The notes: generated by a model not told the origin, from the letters alone. A stretch of 64,000 nt of DNA from Oceanisphaera marina (GCF_014643915.1 NZ_BMKE01000015.1:29184-93183), one strand, 5' to 3'; counted from the stretch's first letter, positions 53,228-62,498 are shown. A program made the numbers and translations.

Positions 53228-54481
53228 ATGAAAGTATTGGTATTGGGTAGTGGCGTCGTCGGTGTAACCAGCGCCTGGTATTTAGCGCAGCAGGGTCACG
53301 AAGTGACCGTTATCGACAGACAGCCCGATGCGGCAGAAGAAACCAGTTTCGCCAATGCCGGCCAGCTTTCGTTTGGCATGAGCTCCCCTTGGGCGGCACC
53401 GGGTATTCCGCAAAAAGCCATCAAGTGGATGTTTCAGTCTCATGCTCCCCTTAAAGTACGGCCCAGCCTCAACCCGGCGCAATGGCAGTTTATGCTGTCT
53501 ATGCTGGCTAACTGCAACGAAAAATCCTATGGCGTGAACAAATCACGCATGGTGCGGGTATCCGAGTACAGCCGTCAGTGCATTAACAACCTGCAAGACG
53601 AGCTCAAGCTGCCGTTTGAAGGTCGCAAAAAAGGGTTGCTGCAGGTGTTTCGTACCCAAAAGCAGATTGATGATGCGGCAAAAGACATCAAGGTATTACA
53701 AGAATTCAATGTGCCGCACAGCATGTTGAACGTAGAAGAATGTATTGCCAATGAGCCTGCGCTGGCGCGCGTCAAGCACAAGCTGGTGGGCGGTCTGCAC
53801 TTTCCTGCCGACCAAACCGGTGACTGTAATCTGTTTACCAAATCCCTGGTGAAAAAATGTCAGCAGCTGGGGGTGGTTTTTAAGTTCAATACTGAAATAA
53901 AGGCACTGGTCAACGATGGCGACATGATTCGCGGTGCGCAAACCTCGAATGGGCTGGAAACTGCCGATCAGGTACTGGTCTGTATGGGCAGCTATTCCCC
54001 GTTCCTGTTGAACCCGCTGGGCATTCGCCTGCCTGTGTATCCTATTAAAGGTTATTCATTGACGCTGGACGTAAAGAGCGATGCGGATGCACCTCAGTCA
54101 ACCGTGATGGATGAAACCTACAAGGTGGCCATTACCCGGTTTGACAACCGTATTCGTGCTGCGGGCACCGCCGAGCTGGCCGATTTCAATGCCGATCTGC
54201 CCAAGGCCCGTCGTGCGACGATTGCCGAGTCGGTCAGCAGTTTGTTCCCCGAGGGTGGCAACATAGAGCAAGCCCAGTTCTGGACCGGTTTCCGCCCCAT
54301 GACTCCGGACGGCACGCCTATCATTGGTGCCACCCGTTACAAGAATTTGTGGTTGAATACCGGCCACGGCACCCTGGGCTGGACCATGGGCCCGGGCTCT
54401 GGCAAATTGATTGCCGACCTGATCAGCGGCAAGCAGCCCGATATAGATGACAGTGGTCTGGCGGTGAGCCGTTACGCTTAA
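53228..54481 (+). CDS. dadA: D-amino acid dehydrogenase DadA
   Basis: A 417-residue FAD enzyme (E. coli DadA 432). The N-terminal dinucleotide fold is VLVLGSGVVGVTSAWYLAQQGHEVTVIDRQ with GxGxxG; LPVYPIKGYSLTL and the C-terminal WTGFRPMTPDGTPIIG and NTGHGTLGWTMGPGSGKL are typical of the family. It oxidises D-alanine and other D-amino acids to 2-oxo acids and passes electrons to the respiratory chain. GGGGGAAG stands before the ATG at 53228; the longer frame from 53144 adds an unconserved hydrophobic leader. No alanine racemase gene (dadX) lies downstream. Confidence 0.95.
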   Translation: MKVLVLGSGVVGVTSAWYLAQQGHEVTVIDRQPDAAEETSFANAGQLSFGMSSPWAAPGIPQKAIKWMFQSHAPLKVRPSLNPAQWQFMLSMLANCNEKSYGVNKSRMVRVSEYSRQCINNLQDELKLPFEGRKKGLLQVFRTQKQIDDAAKDIKVLQEFNVPHSMLNVEECIANEPALARVKHKLVGGLHFPADQTGDCNLFTKSLVKKCQQLGVVFKFNTEIKALVNDGDMIRGAQTSNGLETADQVLVCMGSYSPFLLNPLGIRLPVYPIKGYSLTLDVKSDADAPQSTVMDETYKVAITRFDNRIRAAGTAELADFNADLPKARRATIAESVSSLFPEGGNIEQAQFWTGFRPMTPDGTPIIGATRYKNLWLNTGHGTLGWTMGPGSGKLIADLISGKQPDIDDSGLAVSRYA

Positions 54482-54516
54482 CATGCGCCACCAGGCCGTG
54501 TAGACACTTGAATATC

Positions 54517-54541
54517 AAGGCGCCATAATGGCGCCTTTTTC
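54517..54541 (+). terminator. Rho-independent terminator after dadA
   Basis: Arms AAGGCGCC (54517-54524) and GGCGCCTT (54530-54537) with a five-base loop and a T run. Confidence 0.9.
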
Positions 54542-54828
54542 GTGCCCGTTATAAAACACTCGAAGATATAACCTATTTTTGCAACGGAACATTTTTGCAA
54601 TGGAATCAGCGAAAGAACACGGAAAAACAGGGATCCAATTTGGAAAGCTGTTGTGTAGCCCGTATTTCAGGCAGGAATATGGGGCTGCTTTTCGAGCATG
54701 TATGCCGTGCCACGCAGGTTTTTTCTCGAATGCTCTTGCCGATAAGAACTCTTGTTACTTTTCGCACTTCTCACATCTTGATTTTCCGTGGGTTTCGCAG
54801 GTTCCGTTGCAAATGGCTCTACAGTCTT

Positions 54829-54850
54829 AAAGACGAACTCCGTCTTTTTT
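54829..54850 (+). terminator. Short terminator-like hairpin in the AEC leader
   Basis: Seven-base arms AAAGACG and CGTCTTT, loop AACTC, followed by three more T. Its position about 30 bases before the AEC start would put it inside the 5' leader if the promoter lies upstream. Confidence 0.45.
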
Positions 54851-54878
54851 ATGCAGGGCGCTGATTTTAAAGGATAAT

Positions 54879-55760
54879 ATGTTTTCTACCTTACTCAACA
54901 TAGTGGTGCCGGTATTTGCGGTGGTGGCGGTTGGCTTTGCCTTTGGTCGCCGTCAGCTCAATACCGACATGAGCTTTGTTAACCTGGCTAACGTAGCGGT
55001 ATTTTGCCCGGCTCTGGTGTTTTCGGCCCTGATTGACAATCCCATACAGTTGGGTACCAGCTGGCCACTGATTGCGGCCGGCATTCTGGTGATCTTGCTG
55101 CCGGGGCTCTTGTTGTGCTGGGTTCATTTCAAGGGGCTGGAACGGCGCACTCTGGTGCTGGGAGGCATGTTTCGCAATACCGGCAACATCGGTATTCCCC
55201 TGATGATGCTGGCCTACGGTGAAGATCAGCTGGGCGCTATTATCATTCTGTTTGTGTTGTCTAATGTTATTCATTTTTCATTGGGGCTGTTTATTTTATC
55301 CCACTCGGCGGGACGCTGGCAGTGGCTTAAAAACCCCATTGTCTGGGCGGCAATACTCGGACTGTTGTTAGCCGGCCATCGCAGCCTGTTACCGGAATTT
55401 GTGTATACCAGTGCCGATTTACTGGGGCAAATTGCGGTTCCTCTCATGTTGTTTGCCCTGGGGGTGCGATTATCAAGCGGCGAAGTAGGCGACCTTGGGC
55501 TGGCGTTCAAGGTAAATATCAGTTATCTGCTGGCCGGAGCCAGCAGCCTGTTACTGGTGGCCTGGTGGCTGCCGTTAACTCAAGACTGGTTGCAGTTGCT
55601 GGCGCTCTCGGTGATCTTGCCTCCTGCGGTACTTAATTATCTGTTGTGTGAACAATATGGCTGCCAACCTGATAAAATGGCCAGCATTGTCTTGCTGGGG
55701 AATCTGATGTCGGTGGTTACCATTCCGGTGGTGATTTATTTAACGCTGACCTTTCTGTAA
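54879..55760 (+). CDS. AEC-family (auxin efflux carrier-like) permease
   Basis: A 293-residue membrane protein with about 10 helices, the usual size for bacterial AEC proteins. It starts MFSTLLNIVVPVFAVVAVGFAFGRR and contains GGMFRNTGNIGIPLMMLAYGEDQLG, the conserved Asn/Gly-rich crossover, and LPPAVLNYLLCEQYG near the C-terminus. Bacterial members move malate, malonate or other organic acids; the substrate here is unknown. It lies 152 bases before the msh operon on the same strand, probably as a separate unit. Confidence 0.92.
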   Translation: MFSTLLNIVVPVFAVVAVGFAFGRRQLNTDMSFVNLANVAVFCPALVFSALIDNPIQLGTSWPLIAAGILVILLPGLLLCWVHFKGLERRTLVLGGMFRNTGNIGIPLMMLAYGEDQLGAIIILFVLSNVIHFSLGLFILSHSAGRWQWLKNPIVWAAILGLLLAGHRSLLPEFVYTSADLLGQIAVPLMLFALGVRLSSGEVGDLGLAFKVNISYLLAGASSLLLVAWWLPLTQDWLQLLALSVILPPAVLNYLLCEQYGCQPDKMASIVLLGNLMSVVTIPVVIYLTLTFL

Positions 55761-55912
55761 CGGGCTTTGTTAAACACGCCTAAGTTTGACCCCAATCAAG
55801 ATAAAAAAGCGAACAGTGTGATCAGGCAAGTCCTTGTTTTTTTATATAATTGCTTGTTCATAATGCGCTTTTATCTGTCTATACTGACCCTTTATTTTTC
55901 TGTGCGGTGCAA

Positions 55913-56779
55913 ATGGAATTTCTACCTAGTTGGCTTAAACCCGCCCAGGCATCGTCTGCGGTGGGCCTTTATCTCACATCCAATATGTTGTTGGCCGTTG
56001 ATGAACTGCAGCCGTTAGTGCTTATCGAGCGCAGCATTGGTGCTGGTGAAACGGTGACAACGGCACTGCGCGCGCTGATTGACGAGCAGCAGTGGCAGGG
56101 GCGACGCCTGCATATTGCCCTTAATCGTCGGTGGTACAAGCAAACTCAGATAGAAAAGCCCACCATGCCGGATGAAGAGCTGCAACAGGCTCTGCCCTGG
56201 TGTATGCGTGATCTGGTGGAGCAACCGGTTGAAACCCTGCTGTTTGACTATATCGACCTGCCTCAGGGCCCGGCAGGACAGGCACGCATTGCCGTTTATA
56301 GCAGCGAGCGTGAGCCGTTGGCGAAACTGGTGCAGGCCATTACTCCTCAATGTGACATTGCCACCATTGGTATTGATGAGCTGGCCATGGCCAACCTGCT
56401 GAAGCCCGAGATTCGCGGCTTGTTATTGCACAAGGTGCCCGGGCAAGAATTAACCCTGACCTTTATCCACCAACGTCAGTGGCATTTTTCGCGCACTATT
56501 CGCGGTTTTCAGGCGCTGGATGACGAAAATATGCCGGTTGATCAGTTCGTGTTCGATAACCTGTTGCTGGAGCTGCAACGCAGTATTGACTATGCAGTAG
56601 GGCAACTAAAACTGAGTGCCCCCAACAACTGGTATCTGGCGCTGCCGCAGCGCGTAACACCGGCCATTACGGACGCGATTCGCCAGGTATTCGATATCAA
56701 GCCCGAGTCACTGACCTCTGATGTTTTTAGCCCCATCGGCCTGCCGGCATTGGGGATATTGAAAGAGGATCTGGCATGA
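55913..56779 (+). CDS. mshI: MSHA biogenesis protein MshI (PilM/GspL-like)
   Basis: A 288-residue cytoplasmic protein with a degenerate actin-like fold like PilM, the first gene of the MSHA assembly operon. Features include WYKQTQIEKPTMPDEELQQALPWCMRDLVEQPVETLLFDYIDLP and the later GIDELAMANLL. MshI should link the cytoplasmic ATPase to the inner-membrane PilN-like protein. I start it at the ATG at 55913 (MEFLPSWLKPAQ); an upstream start at 55850 adds an unconserved leader. The stop overlaps the next gene as ATGA. Confidence 0.85.
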   Translation: MEFLPSWLKPAQASSAVGLYLTSNMLLAVDELQPLVLIERSIGAGETVTTALRALIDEQQWQGRRLHIALNRRWYKQTQIEKPTMPDEELQQALPWCMRDLVEQPVETLLFDYIDLPQGPAGQARIAVYSSEREPLAKLVQAITPQCDIATIGIDELAMANLLKPEIRGLLLHKVPGQELTLTFIHQRQWHFSRTIRGFQALDDENMPVDQFVFDNLLLELQRSIDYAVGQLKLSAPNNWYLALPQRVTPAITDAIRQVFDIKPESLTSDVFSPIGLPALGILKEDLA

Positions 56780-57354
56780 AGCAGCGCATTGAGTTTTATC
56801 AAGCCGAGCTGAAGCCGGTTCAGGATCACGCCAATATTCACACCTTATGGCGAGTCAGCCTTGTCATTGTCGTGTTATGGGGGCTGGTGTTTGCCTATGC
56901 CGGGCTGAGTCGCTATCAGCTTGAACAGCAAAACAATGCCCTGCAGGCCTCCTTGATGGCCGGCTCACGAGATATGGATCAGTTGCGTCAAACCTTGGCC
57001 ATGCTCAACGCTCGCCAGGATGATACCGAGCGCAAGCGTGTAGAGCAGAACATCAAGGGGCGCCAGCAACTGCTGGGTGTGCTGCAACAGAAAAATCTGG
57101 TGTCTTATGCCAATACGCTAAACGATCTGGCGCACATTCCCTGGCAAGGAGTGGCCCTTAAAGGCTTGACCTTGCAGGGCAAGCAAATGGTACTGCGGGG
57201 CGAGGCCTCCAAGGCCAGTGCCGTGCCGGCCTGGATCTTGGGTTTTGAGCAAAGAAGCAGCCTGCGGGGTCATGAATTTGGTCAACTGGCCATTACTCAG
57301 CAACCCGAAGGCGGCTTGAGTTTCAGCCTCTATAGTGCGGAGATGACGCCATGA
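56776..57354 (+). CDS. PilN-like MSHA assembly protein (MshI2-type)
   Basis: A 192-residue inner-membrane protein: short cytoplasmic N-terminus (KQRIEFYQAELKP), one helix (SLVIVVLWGLVFAYAGLS, about 28-46), a coiled-coil stretch (about 50-105) and a small periplasmic alpha/beta domain. This is the layout of PilN. It is coupled on both sides by ATGA overlaps (56776-56779 and 57351-57354). It is often annotated as a second MshI; the function is to bridge MshI with MshJ in the inner-membrane platform. Confidence 0.8.
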   Translation: MKQRIEFYQAELKPVQDHANIHTLWRVSLVIVVLWGLVFAYAGLSRYQLEQQNNALQASLMAGSRDMDQLRQTLAMLNARQDDTERKRVEQNIKGRQQLLGVLQQKNLVSYANTLNDLAHIPWQGVALKGLTLQGKQMVLRGEASKASAVPAWILGFEQRSSLRGHEFGQLAITQQPEGGLSFSLYSAEMTP

Positions 57355-58001
57355 GTGCCATCAAGCAACAAATCTCGGACGTGTACAGCCGATTTCTTGC
57401 CTTGTCTCAACGCGAGCGCTGGTTGGTGCTGGCAGCCAGCTGGGCCTTGGTGGCCTGGCTAGGATTGGTATTGTATGAGTCTACATTACAGGCTAGTGTG
57501 GAACAGCAAATGCAAGAACAACAAGCGCTTACTCGCCAACTTGCCGAGCAGGAGCAAATTAAGGCCGAACTGACTCAAGGCATTGCACAGCTGTCGAATA
57601 ATGATAATGCCCAGCAGTTGGCCCGTCTTAATCGACGCTTGAGCCAACTCAACGAAAATGTCGTTCAAAGAATGAGTACCCTGGTGGAGCCGGAACAAAT
57701 GTCCGGTTTGCTGTTAACCATGCTGGAGCAGAGCAAGGGACTGGAATTACTCGAGTTGAGTAATCAGGCTCCCCAGCAGTTAAACAGCGAAGAGGGCAGC
57801 GAGACCTTATATCGGCACGATCTCAGTCTGCTGCTTAGCGGCAGTTATATGGCGCTGCTTGATTACGTAAAACAACTGGAGCAGTTGTCTGGCCGTATTT
57901 TTTGGCGAGGCCTGGAATTCGAATTAGAAGAATACCCCCAAGCCATTATTCGGCTCGACTTTTTTACTATTAGCCAACACAAGGAGTTGCTGCGTGGTTA
58001 A
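57351..58001 (+). CDS. mshJ: MSHA biogenesis protein MshJ (PilO/GspM-like)
   Basis: A 216-residue inner-membrane protein with one helix near residues 25-43 (WLVLAASWALVAWLGLVLYE), a long coiled coil (about 45-105) and a periplasmic ferredoxin-like domain (LLTMLEQSKGLELLELSNQAP, YMALLDYVKQLEQL). This is the PilO/MshJ layout. It overlaps its neighbours at both ends: four bases with the PilN-like gene and eight with mshK. Confidence 0.87.
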   Translation: MSAIKQQISDVYSRFLALSQRERWLVLAASWALVAWLGLVLYESTLQASVEQQMQEQQALTRQLAEQEQIKAELTQGIAQLSNNDNAQQLARLNRRLSQLNENVVQRMSTLVEPEQMSGLLLTMLEQSKGLELLELSNQAPQQLNSEEGSETLYRHDLSLLLSGSYMALLDYVKQLEQLSGRIFWRGLEFELEEYPQAIIRLDFFTISQHKELLRG

Positions 58002-58311
58002 TTCGTTATTGTTGTTATTACTCAGCACCACAGCGGGGGTTCAGGATCCTACCCGGCCATTGACGGCGGTCCCGGTAATACCTGCTGCGGTTGAGCAAAA
58101 TTCAGTGCCATCACCCCAGTTACAGCTGCAGGCCACGTTTACTGGAGGCCAAGCCAGCGCCATTATTGACGGCGCCCGTTATCAAGTTGGCGACAGTATC
58201 AACAGCTATCGATTGGTGCGCATTAGCGCACACCAGGTATGGCTTGAAGGGCAGGGCAAGCCTCTTGCCCTGACTTTGTTTCCCTCATTACTGAATTTGA
58301 GTAACCAATGA
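57994..58311 (+). CDS. mshK: MSHA biogenesis protein MshK (PilP/GspC-like)
   Basis: A 105-residue protein with an N-terminal signal or anchor (NSLLLLLLSTTAG), then a short homology-region domain QLQATFTGGQASAIIDGARYQVGDSINSYRLVRISAHQVWLEG typical of PilP/GspC/MshK. It should connect the inner-membrane platform to the MshL secretin. The start is a GTG at 57994 inside the end of mshJ; the stop overlaps the mshL start as ATGA. Confidence 0.85.
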   Translation: MVNSLLLLLLSTTAGVQDPTRPLTAVPVIPAAVEQNSVPSPQLQLQATFTGGQASAIIDGARYQVGDSINSYRLVRISAHQVWLEGQGKPLALTLFPSLLNLSNQ

Positions 58312-59933
58312 ACCTAACGATACGACCTTTAGCGATAGCCTTACTGGGTGCGTCAATGGCGGCGTGCGTCACGACACCAGATGGTTCTTTACCCAAAGCA
58401 GCGCTGGACGAGGCGCTGAAAATACGGCCCGATGCGGTGCCGCGGGACGTTGAGCAAGAGCTGCTGAACGCCAGACCCACCAATACGGTGATCACGGCAA
58501 GCCCTCGGGTACGCCGTTTCGATATTGCTACCAACGGCGTGCCGGCCAGCAGCTTTTTTAATGCCCTGGCCAGTCAACATGGCATCAGCATAGCGGTGCA
58601 TCCAGAGGTGAATGGCGACATCAGCCTTAATTTACGACAGGCCACCCTGGCCGACACCATGGCGGCGATTTCACAGCTGTACGGTTACGGCATCGAATAT
58701 AAAAATGGCGTGTATCAGGTCTATCCCAATGGCGTGCGTACTCGCACCTTTAACGTTAACTATTTGATGTTGTCCCGCCAGGGGCAGTCACAAACGGCCA
58801 TTAGCGGCAGCAGCCTGTCTAGCAACAGTGATAGTGACAACAGCAGTAATTCAGGAAACTCCACCCGTATTAATACCGAATCAACCAACGACTTTTGGGC
58901 CGATCTTGAGTCGGCGCTCAGTCGCCTGATTGGCAATAAAGACGATCGGGTGGTGGTCACCAATGCCCAGGCGGGGTTGGTAAGCGTACGTGCTGCACCG
59001 GACGAACTGGCCCTGGTCGAAGATTTTCTGAATCAGGCCGAGCGTCAGTTAAAGCGCCAGGTGGTATTAGAGGCGCGCATTATAGAAGTAGAGCTCAATG
59101 ACGGTTATGAGCAAGGTATAGACTGGTCCAATCTACAGGCTGGCACCAGTAATAATTTTAAACCGCCACATCGGGTGACTGGCGGCACAGCCAATCCCTA
59201 TCCCGGTTTCTTGAGTCCCCTTGGCGATATGCTGGGCGGCGGTGCCGTGTTTAATTTTACCGACGGCAATTTCAGCACCATGATCAGCCTGCTGCAAACT
59301 CAGGGTGAGGTGAATACGCTGTCCAACCCCAGGGTAACCACCAGCAACAATCAGAAAGCGGTGATCAAGGTAGGGACCGATGAATACTTTGTTACCAACT
59401 TTACGCTGGAAACGACCACCAGTAACAATGGCCCACCAATACAGTCACCGGATCTGGAGTTATCGCCATTTTTTTCCGGCATTTCACTGGACGTCACACC
59501 GCAAATTTCCGACGACAACCGAGTGTTGCTGCATATTCACCCCACGGTGAGTGAAGTAAGTGACAATAATAAGATACTGGACTTAGGCCTGGCTAATCCG
59601 GTAGTACTGCCGCTGGCGCGCAGTACGGTACGAGAGTCGGACACCATAGTGGAAGCCCGCTCTGGCGAGATGATTATTATTGGCGGTTTGATGCAGGAAA
59701 AACAAAAGGAGCTCGACAGTGGTGTTCCGGTATTAAGCAAAATACCGGTGCTGGGTAACTTGTTTAAAAACCGTAATGTTGCCAACCAGAAAAGCGAGCT
59801 GGTGATCATGTTGCGGCCCGTAGTGGTTGCCGAAAATACCTGGCAAGACGAGTTGCAACGCTCTCGCGATTTACTGGAAAAATGGTACCCCGAGCGCGAG
59901 GCAATGCGTAGCGTAGACAGGGGAGTCTTATAA
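58308..59933 (+). CDS. mshL: MSHA secretin MshL
   Basis: A 541-residue outer-membrane secretin. A lipoprotein-like signal ends at Cys20 (GASMAAC). The N domains (GISIAVHPEVNGDISLNLRQATLADTMAAISQLYGYGIEY) precede a Ser/Asn-rich linker at about 165-185. The secretin core contains QVVLEARIIEVELNDGYEQGIDW, GEVNTLSNPRVTTSNNQKAVIKVG and the closing SGEMIIIGGLMQEKQKELDSGVPVLSKIPVLGNLF. It forms the pore for the pilus. Its TAA shares one base with the next gene start (TAATG). Confidence 0.95.
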   Translation: MNLTIRPLAIALLGASMAACVTTPDGSLPKAALDEALKIRPDAVPRDVEQELLNARPTNTVITASPRVRRFDIATNGVPASSFFNALASQHGISIAVHPEVNGDISLNLRQATLADTMAAISQLYGYGIEYKNGVYQVYPNGVRTRTFNVNYLMLSRQGQSQTAISGSSLSSNSDSDNSSNSGNSTRINTESTNDFWADLESALSRLIGNKDDRVVVTNAQAGLVSVRAAPDELALVEDFLNQAERQLKRQVVLEARIIEVELNDGYEQGIDWSNLQAGTSNNFKPPHRVTGGTANPYPGFLSPLGDMLGGGAVFNFTDGNFSTMISLLQTQGEVNTLSNPRVTTSNNQKAVIKVGTDEYFVTNFTLETTTSNNGPPIQSPDLELSPFFSGISLDVTPQISDDNRVLLHIHPTVSEVSDNNKILDLGLANPVVLPLARSTVRESDTIVEARSGEMIIIGGLMQEKQKELDSGVPVLSKIPVLGNLFKNRNVANQKSELVIMLRPVVVAENTWQDELQRSRDLLEKWYPEREAMRSVDRGVL

Positions 59934-60823
59934 TGAAACCGGGCGTGGCCTCCAGAATTCTGAACTCAAGCTGGGTCATCGCCAGTGTGAGTGGGTGTTT
60001 GTTACTGGCCAGTGTGCAGTCGGCACAGGCGCAAGATGTAACCGATGCGGATGACGCTAATGTGCCCATGACCGATTTAATGGTGAATTTGCCAGAAGCC
60101 GAACTGGATGCCTTTGCCAGGGAGTATTTGCACCAATCTGCCCGTTCGCCGGGCGAGCCCCGGGCGCCTGCCCCGAAACAAGCCGTGACTACCCCTACCC
60201 AGCTTGATATCAAGGAAGTGATATTGGGCCGGGCAGCATGGCTGGCCGAGATAAACAGTCAGGCCGATGTGGCCTTGGCCAATAATAACTGGCCCTTGGC
60301 AGAATTAAGACTAGCTCAGGCCCTGGCCGAATATCCGGACGCCCACGCCAGCCGATTGCGACTGGCGGCCTTGCTGTATGGCCGCGGCGCACTGGGCCAA
60401 ACCCGTGCCGTATTACAACAGGGCATAGAGTTGGCACCCGAGCATGCAGATTTACGGTTGACGCTGGCCCGCTTGTTGGCCGAACAGCAGCGTTTTGCGG
60501 CGGCCTTGCAGCAGCTGAATGAAGCGCGGCCTACCTTCGCGGATAACCTGGATTACTACAGCCTGCAGGCCGAAGTAGCCAGGCGCAGCGGCCAGTGCCA
60601 GCAAGCCATAGAGACCTACCGGCAGCTACTGACTCATACCCGGGTGGGGGCCTGGTGGTTAGGCATGGGCTTGTGTCAGCGTGAGTTGGGTGAAGAATAT
60701 GGCGCGGCGTTTATGCAGGCGCGCGCCAGTGCCGATCTTGGCTCGGCCTCACAACAGTTTGTAGAACAGCAACTAAAGCAATTGCAGCAGCGGGAGCAAG
60801 ATGGCAAAGCACAAACTTACTAA
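59933..60823 (+). CDS. mshN: MshN-like TPR protein of the MSHA operon
   Basis: A 296-residue protein with a cleavable-looking signal peptide (up to about QSAQAQD, residue 33) and three to five tetratricopeptide repeats between about 105 and 290 (NNWPLAELRLAQALAEYPDAHASRLRLAALLY, LGQTRAVLQQGIELAPEHADLRLTLARLLAEQQRFAAALQQL). Position and repeats match MshN, but it is shorter than typical MshN and lacks the usual cytoplasmic start and internal anchor, so it may be wholly periplasmic. The mshM gene normally found before mshN is absent. It overlaps mshE by 23 bases. Confidence 0.75.
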   Translation: MKPGVASRILNSSWVIASVSGCLLLASVQSAQAQDVTDADDANVPMTDLMVNLPEAELDAFAREYLHQSARSPGEPRAPAPKQAVTTPTQLDIKEVILGRAAWLAEINSQADVALANNNWPLAELRLAQALAEYPDAHASRLRLAALLYGRGALGQTRAVLQQGIELAPEHADLRLTLARLLAEQQRFAAALQQLNEARPTFADNLDYYSLQAEVARRSGQCQQAIETYRQLLTHTRVGAWWLGMGLCQRELGEEYGAAFMQARASADLGSASQQFVEQQLKQLQQREQDGKAQTY

Positions 60824-62498
60824 ACGACTGGGTGAGCTGTTAATTGACCATGAGGTGATTACCCAGCAACAGTTGGAAGCCGTATTGCAGCAACAGCAGC
60901 GTGAAGGTGGCCGTATTGGCGCGCTGCTGGTGAAAATGGGCATTCTTACCGAGCAGGAGCTGCTGGGGTTTGTTGCCGAACAACTCGACTTGCCGTTGCT
61001 GGATCTGAACAAGATAGAGGTAGACTCCCAGGCGGTTAAATTATTGTCTGAGGTCTATGCACGGCGCCACCGCGCCTTGGTCATCGCCGCCGATGACACC
61101 CAGGCAACCGTGGTGTTGTCCGATCCTGCCGATCTCGACACCCAGGATGCCATCACCAATCTGCTCTCGCCGCGAGAAATCCACCTAGCGGTGGCGCCAC
61201 AAAGTCAGCTGTTTGATTTATATGATCACTTGTATCGTCGCACCGACGATATCGCTCATCTTGCCGAGCGCTTGCAAGTTGAAAACGCGCCCAGTAAACC
61301 TGTGATAGAAGCGGCCGGGCTGGATGACAGTGATGCAACCGTGGCCAAATTGTTGTACTCCATGTTTGAAGATGCGCTGCAAGTGGGGGCCTCCGATATA
61401 CACATTGAGCCCGATAAAACCCTGATCCGTCTGCGGATGCGGGTAGATGGTCTGTTACAGGAAACCGAGCTGAAAGAAGTGAATATCGCCCCGGCTCTGG
61501 TGTCGCGCCTGAAAATCATGGCCGGCCTGGATATCTCTGAGCGCAGGCTACCCCAGGATGGCCGCTTTGCCTTGTCCGTCAAAGGCCATCCGGTAGATGT
61601 GCGTATGGCCACCATGCCGGTGCAATTTGGCGAGGCTGTGGTGTTGCGACTGCTGGATCAATCCCAAGGCATTCGCAGCCTGGAAAAAGCCGGCATGCCC
61701 GATGAGCTGCTGGTTGCCTTTCGGCGCAAACTGGCCAGCCCCAACGGTATTATCCTGGTCACCGGCCCTACGGGCAGTGGTAAAACCACTACTTTGTATG
61801 GCGCCCTTAACGAGCTTAATATCCCTGAGCGTAAAATCATTACCGCTGAAGATCCGGTGGAATATCAACTGTCGCGGGTTAATCAGGTGCAGGTAAATAC
61901 CAAGGCCGGGTTAACCTTTGCCGGCATACTGCGTACCAGCCTGCGCCAGGACCCCGATGTATTGCTGATTGGCGAAATGCGTGACCAGGAAACCGCCGAA
62001 ATCGCCATGCGTGGTGCGCTTACCGGTCACCTGGTACTTTCTACCCTGCATACCAACGATGCCCCCAGCTCGGCGGTACGCCTGATGGACATGGGCGTGC
62101 CCGGTTATCTGGTGGCCAGCACCCTGAAAGGCGTATTGGCCCAGCGCCTGGTGCGCCGCTTGTGTGAATACTGCAAGGTTGAGCATCCGCTTGAGCAAAG
62201 CGAGCAGCAGTTTTTGCAATATCTGGTACCCGGAATGAGCGAGGGCACCTTTTATCATGGTGAAGGCTGCGCCAGTTGTAACCATACCGGTGCCAAAGGG
62301 CGGTTGGGTGTATATGAATGGCTGGAAATCAGTCACGATATGGCCGACAGCCTGCGCGAACAAAACATCGACGCCTTCAATCAGCTGGTGGCCGCCGATG
62401 CCGGTTACGTTACTCTGGCGCACTCGGCGCTTAAGCTGGCCCAGGCCGGAGATATTGCCTTGAGTGAAGTGCTGCGCCTGAGTGAGTGGATAGACTGA
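60801..62498 (+). CDS. mshE: MSHA pilus extension ATPase MshE
   Basis: A 565-residue GspE/PilB-type ATPase. The N-terminal MshEN domain carries two cyclic-di-GMP motifs: R9-L-G ... Q32 and R38-I-G ... Q61; in the first, Glu18 stands where the consensus has Gly. The ATPase core has the Walker A loop GPTGSGKT (322-329), the Asp box, the Walker B region LLIGEMRDQE (388-397), a His box (HLVLSTLHTND) and four zinc cysteines (455, 458, 490, 493). It powers pilus extension and is activated by cyclic-di-GMP in Vibrio cholerae. The TGA overlaps the mshG start as TGATG. Confidence 0.95.
   Translation: MAKHKLTKRLGELLIDHEVITQQQLEAVLQQQQREGGRIGALLVKMGILTEQELLGFVAEQLDLPLLDLNKIEVDSQAVKLLSEVYARRHRALVIAADDTQATVVLSDPADLDTQDAITNLLSPREIHLAVAPQSQLFDLYDHLYRRTDDIAHLAERLQVENAPSKPVIEAAGLDDSDATVAKLLYSMFEDALQVGASDIHIEPDKTLIRLRMRVDGLLQETELKEVNIAPALVSRLKIMAGLDISERRLPQDGRFALSVKGHPVDVRMATMPVQFGEAVVLRLLDQSQGIRSLEKAGMPDELLVAFRRKLASPNGIILVTGPTGSGKTTTLYGALNELNIPERKIITAEDPVEYQLSRVNQVQVNTKAGLTFAGILRTSLRQDPDVLLIGEMRDQETAEIAMRGALTGHLVLSTLHTNDAPSSAVRLMDMGVPGYLVASTLKGVLAQRLVRRLCEYCKVEHPLEQSEQQFLQYLVPGMSEGTFYHGEGCASCNHTGAKGRLGVYEWLEISHDMADSLREQNIDAFNQLVAADAGYVTLAHSALKLAQAGDIALSEVLRLSEWID

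Larger units (their letters stand above)
54482..54878. other. Intergenic region between dadA and the AEC gene
   Basis: About 400 bases. After the dadA terminator nothing coding is convincing. A short hairpin, AAAGACG-AACTC-CGTCTTT (54829-54847) followed by TTT, stands 30 bases before the next start codon and may be an attenuator-like or upstream terminator. Confidence 0.5.

Noticed and set aside
54595-54864. An 89-codon frame upstream of the AEC gene
   Set aside because: It has no good ribosome site, is rich in Arg/Cys and crosses the short leader hairpin.
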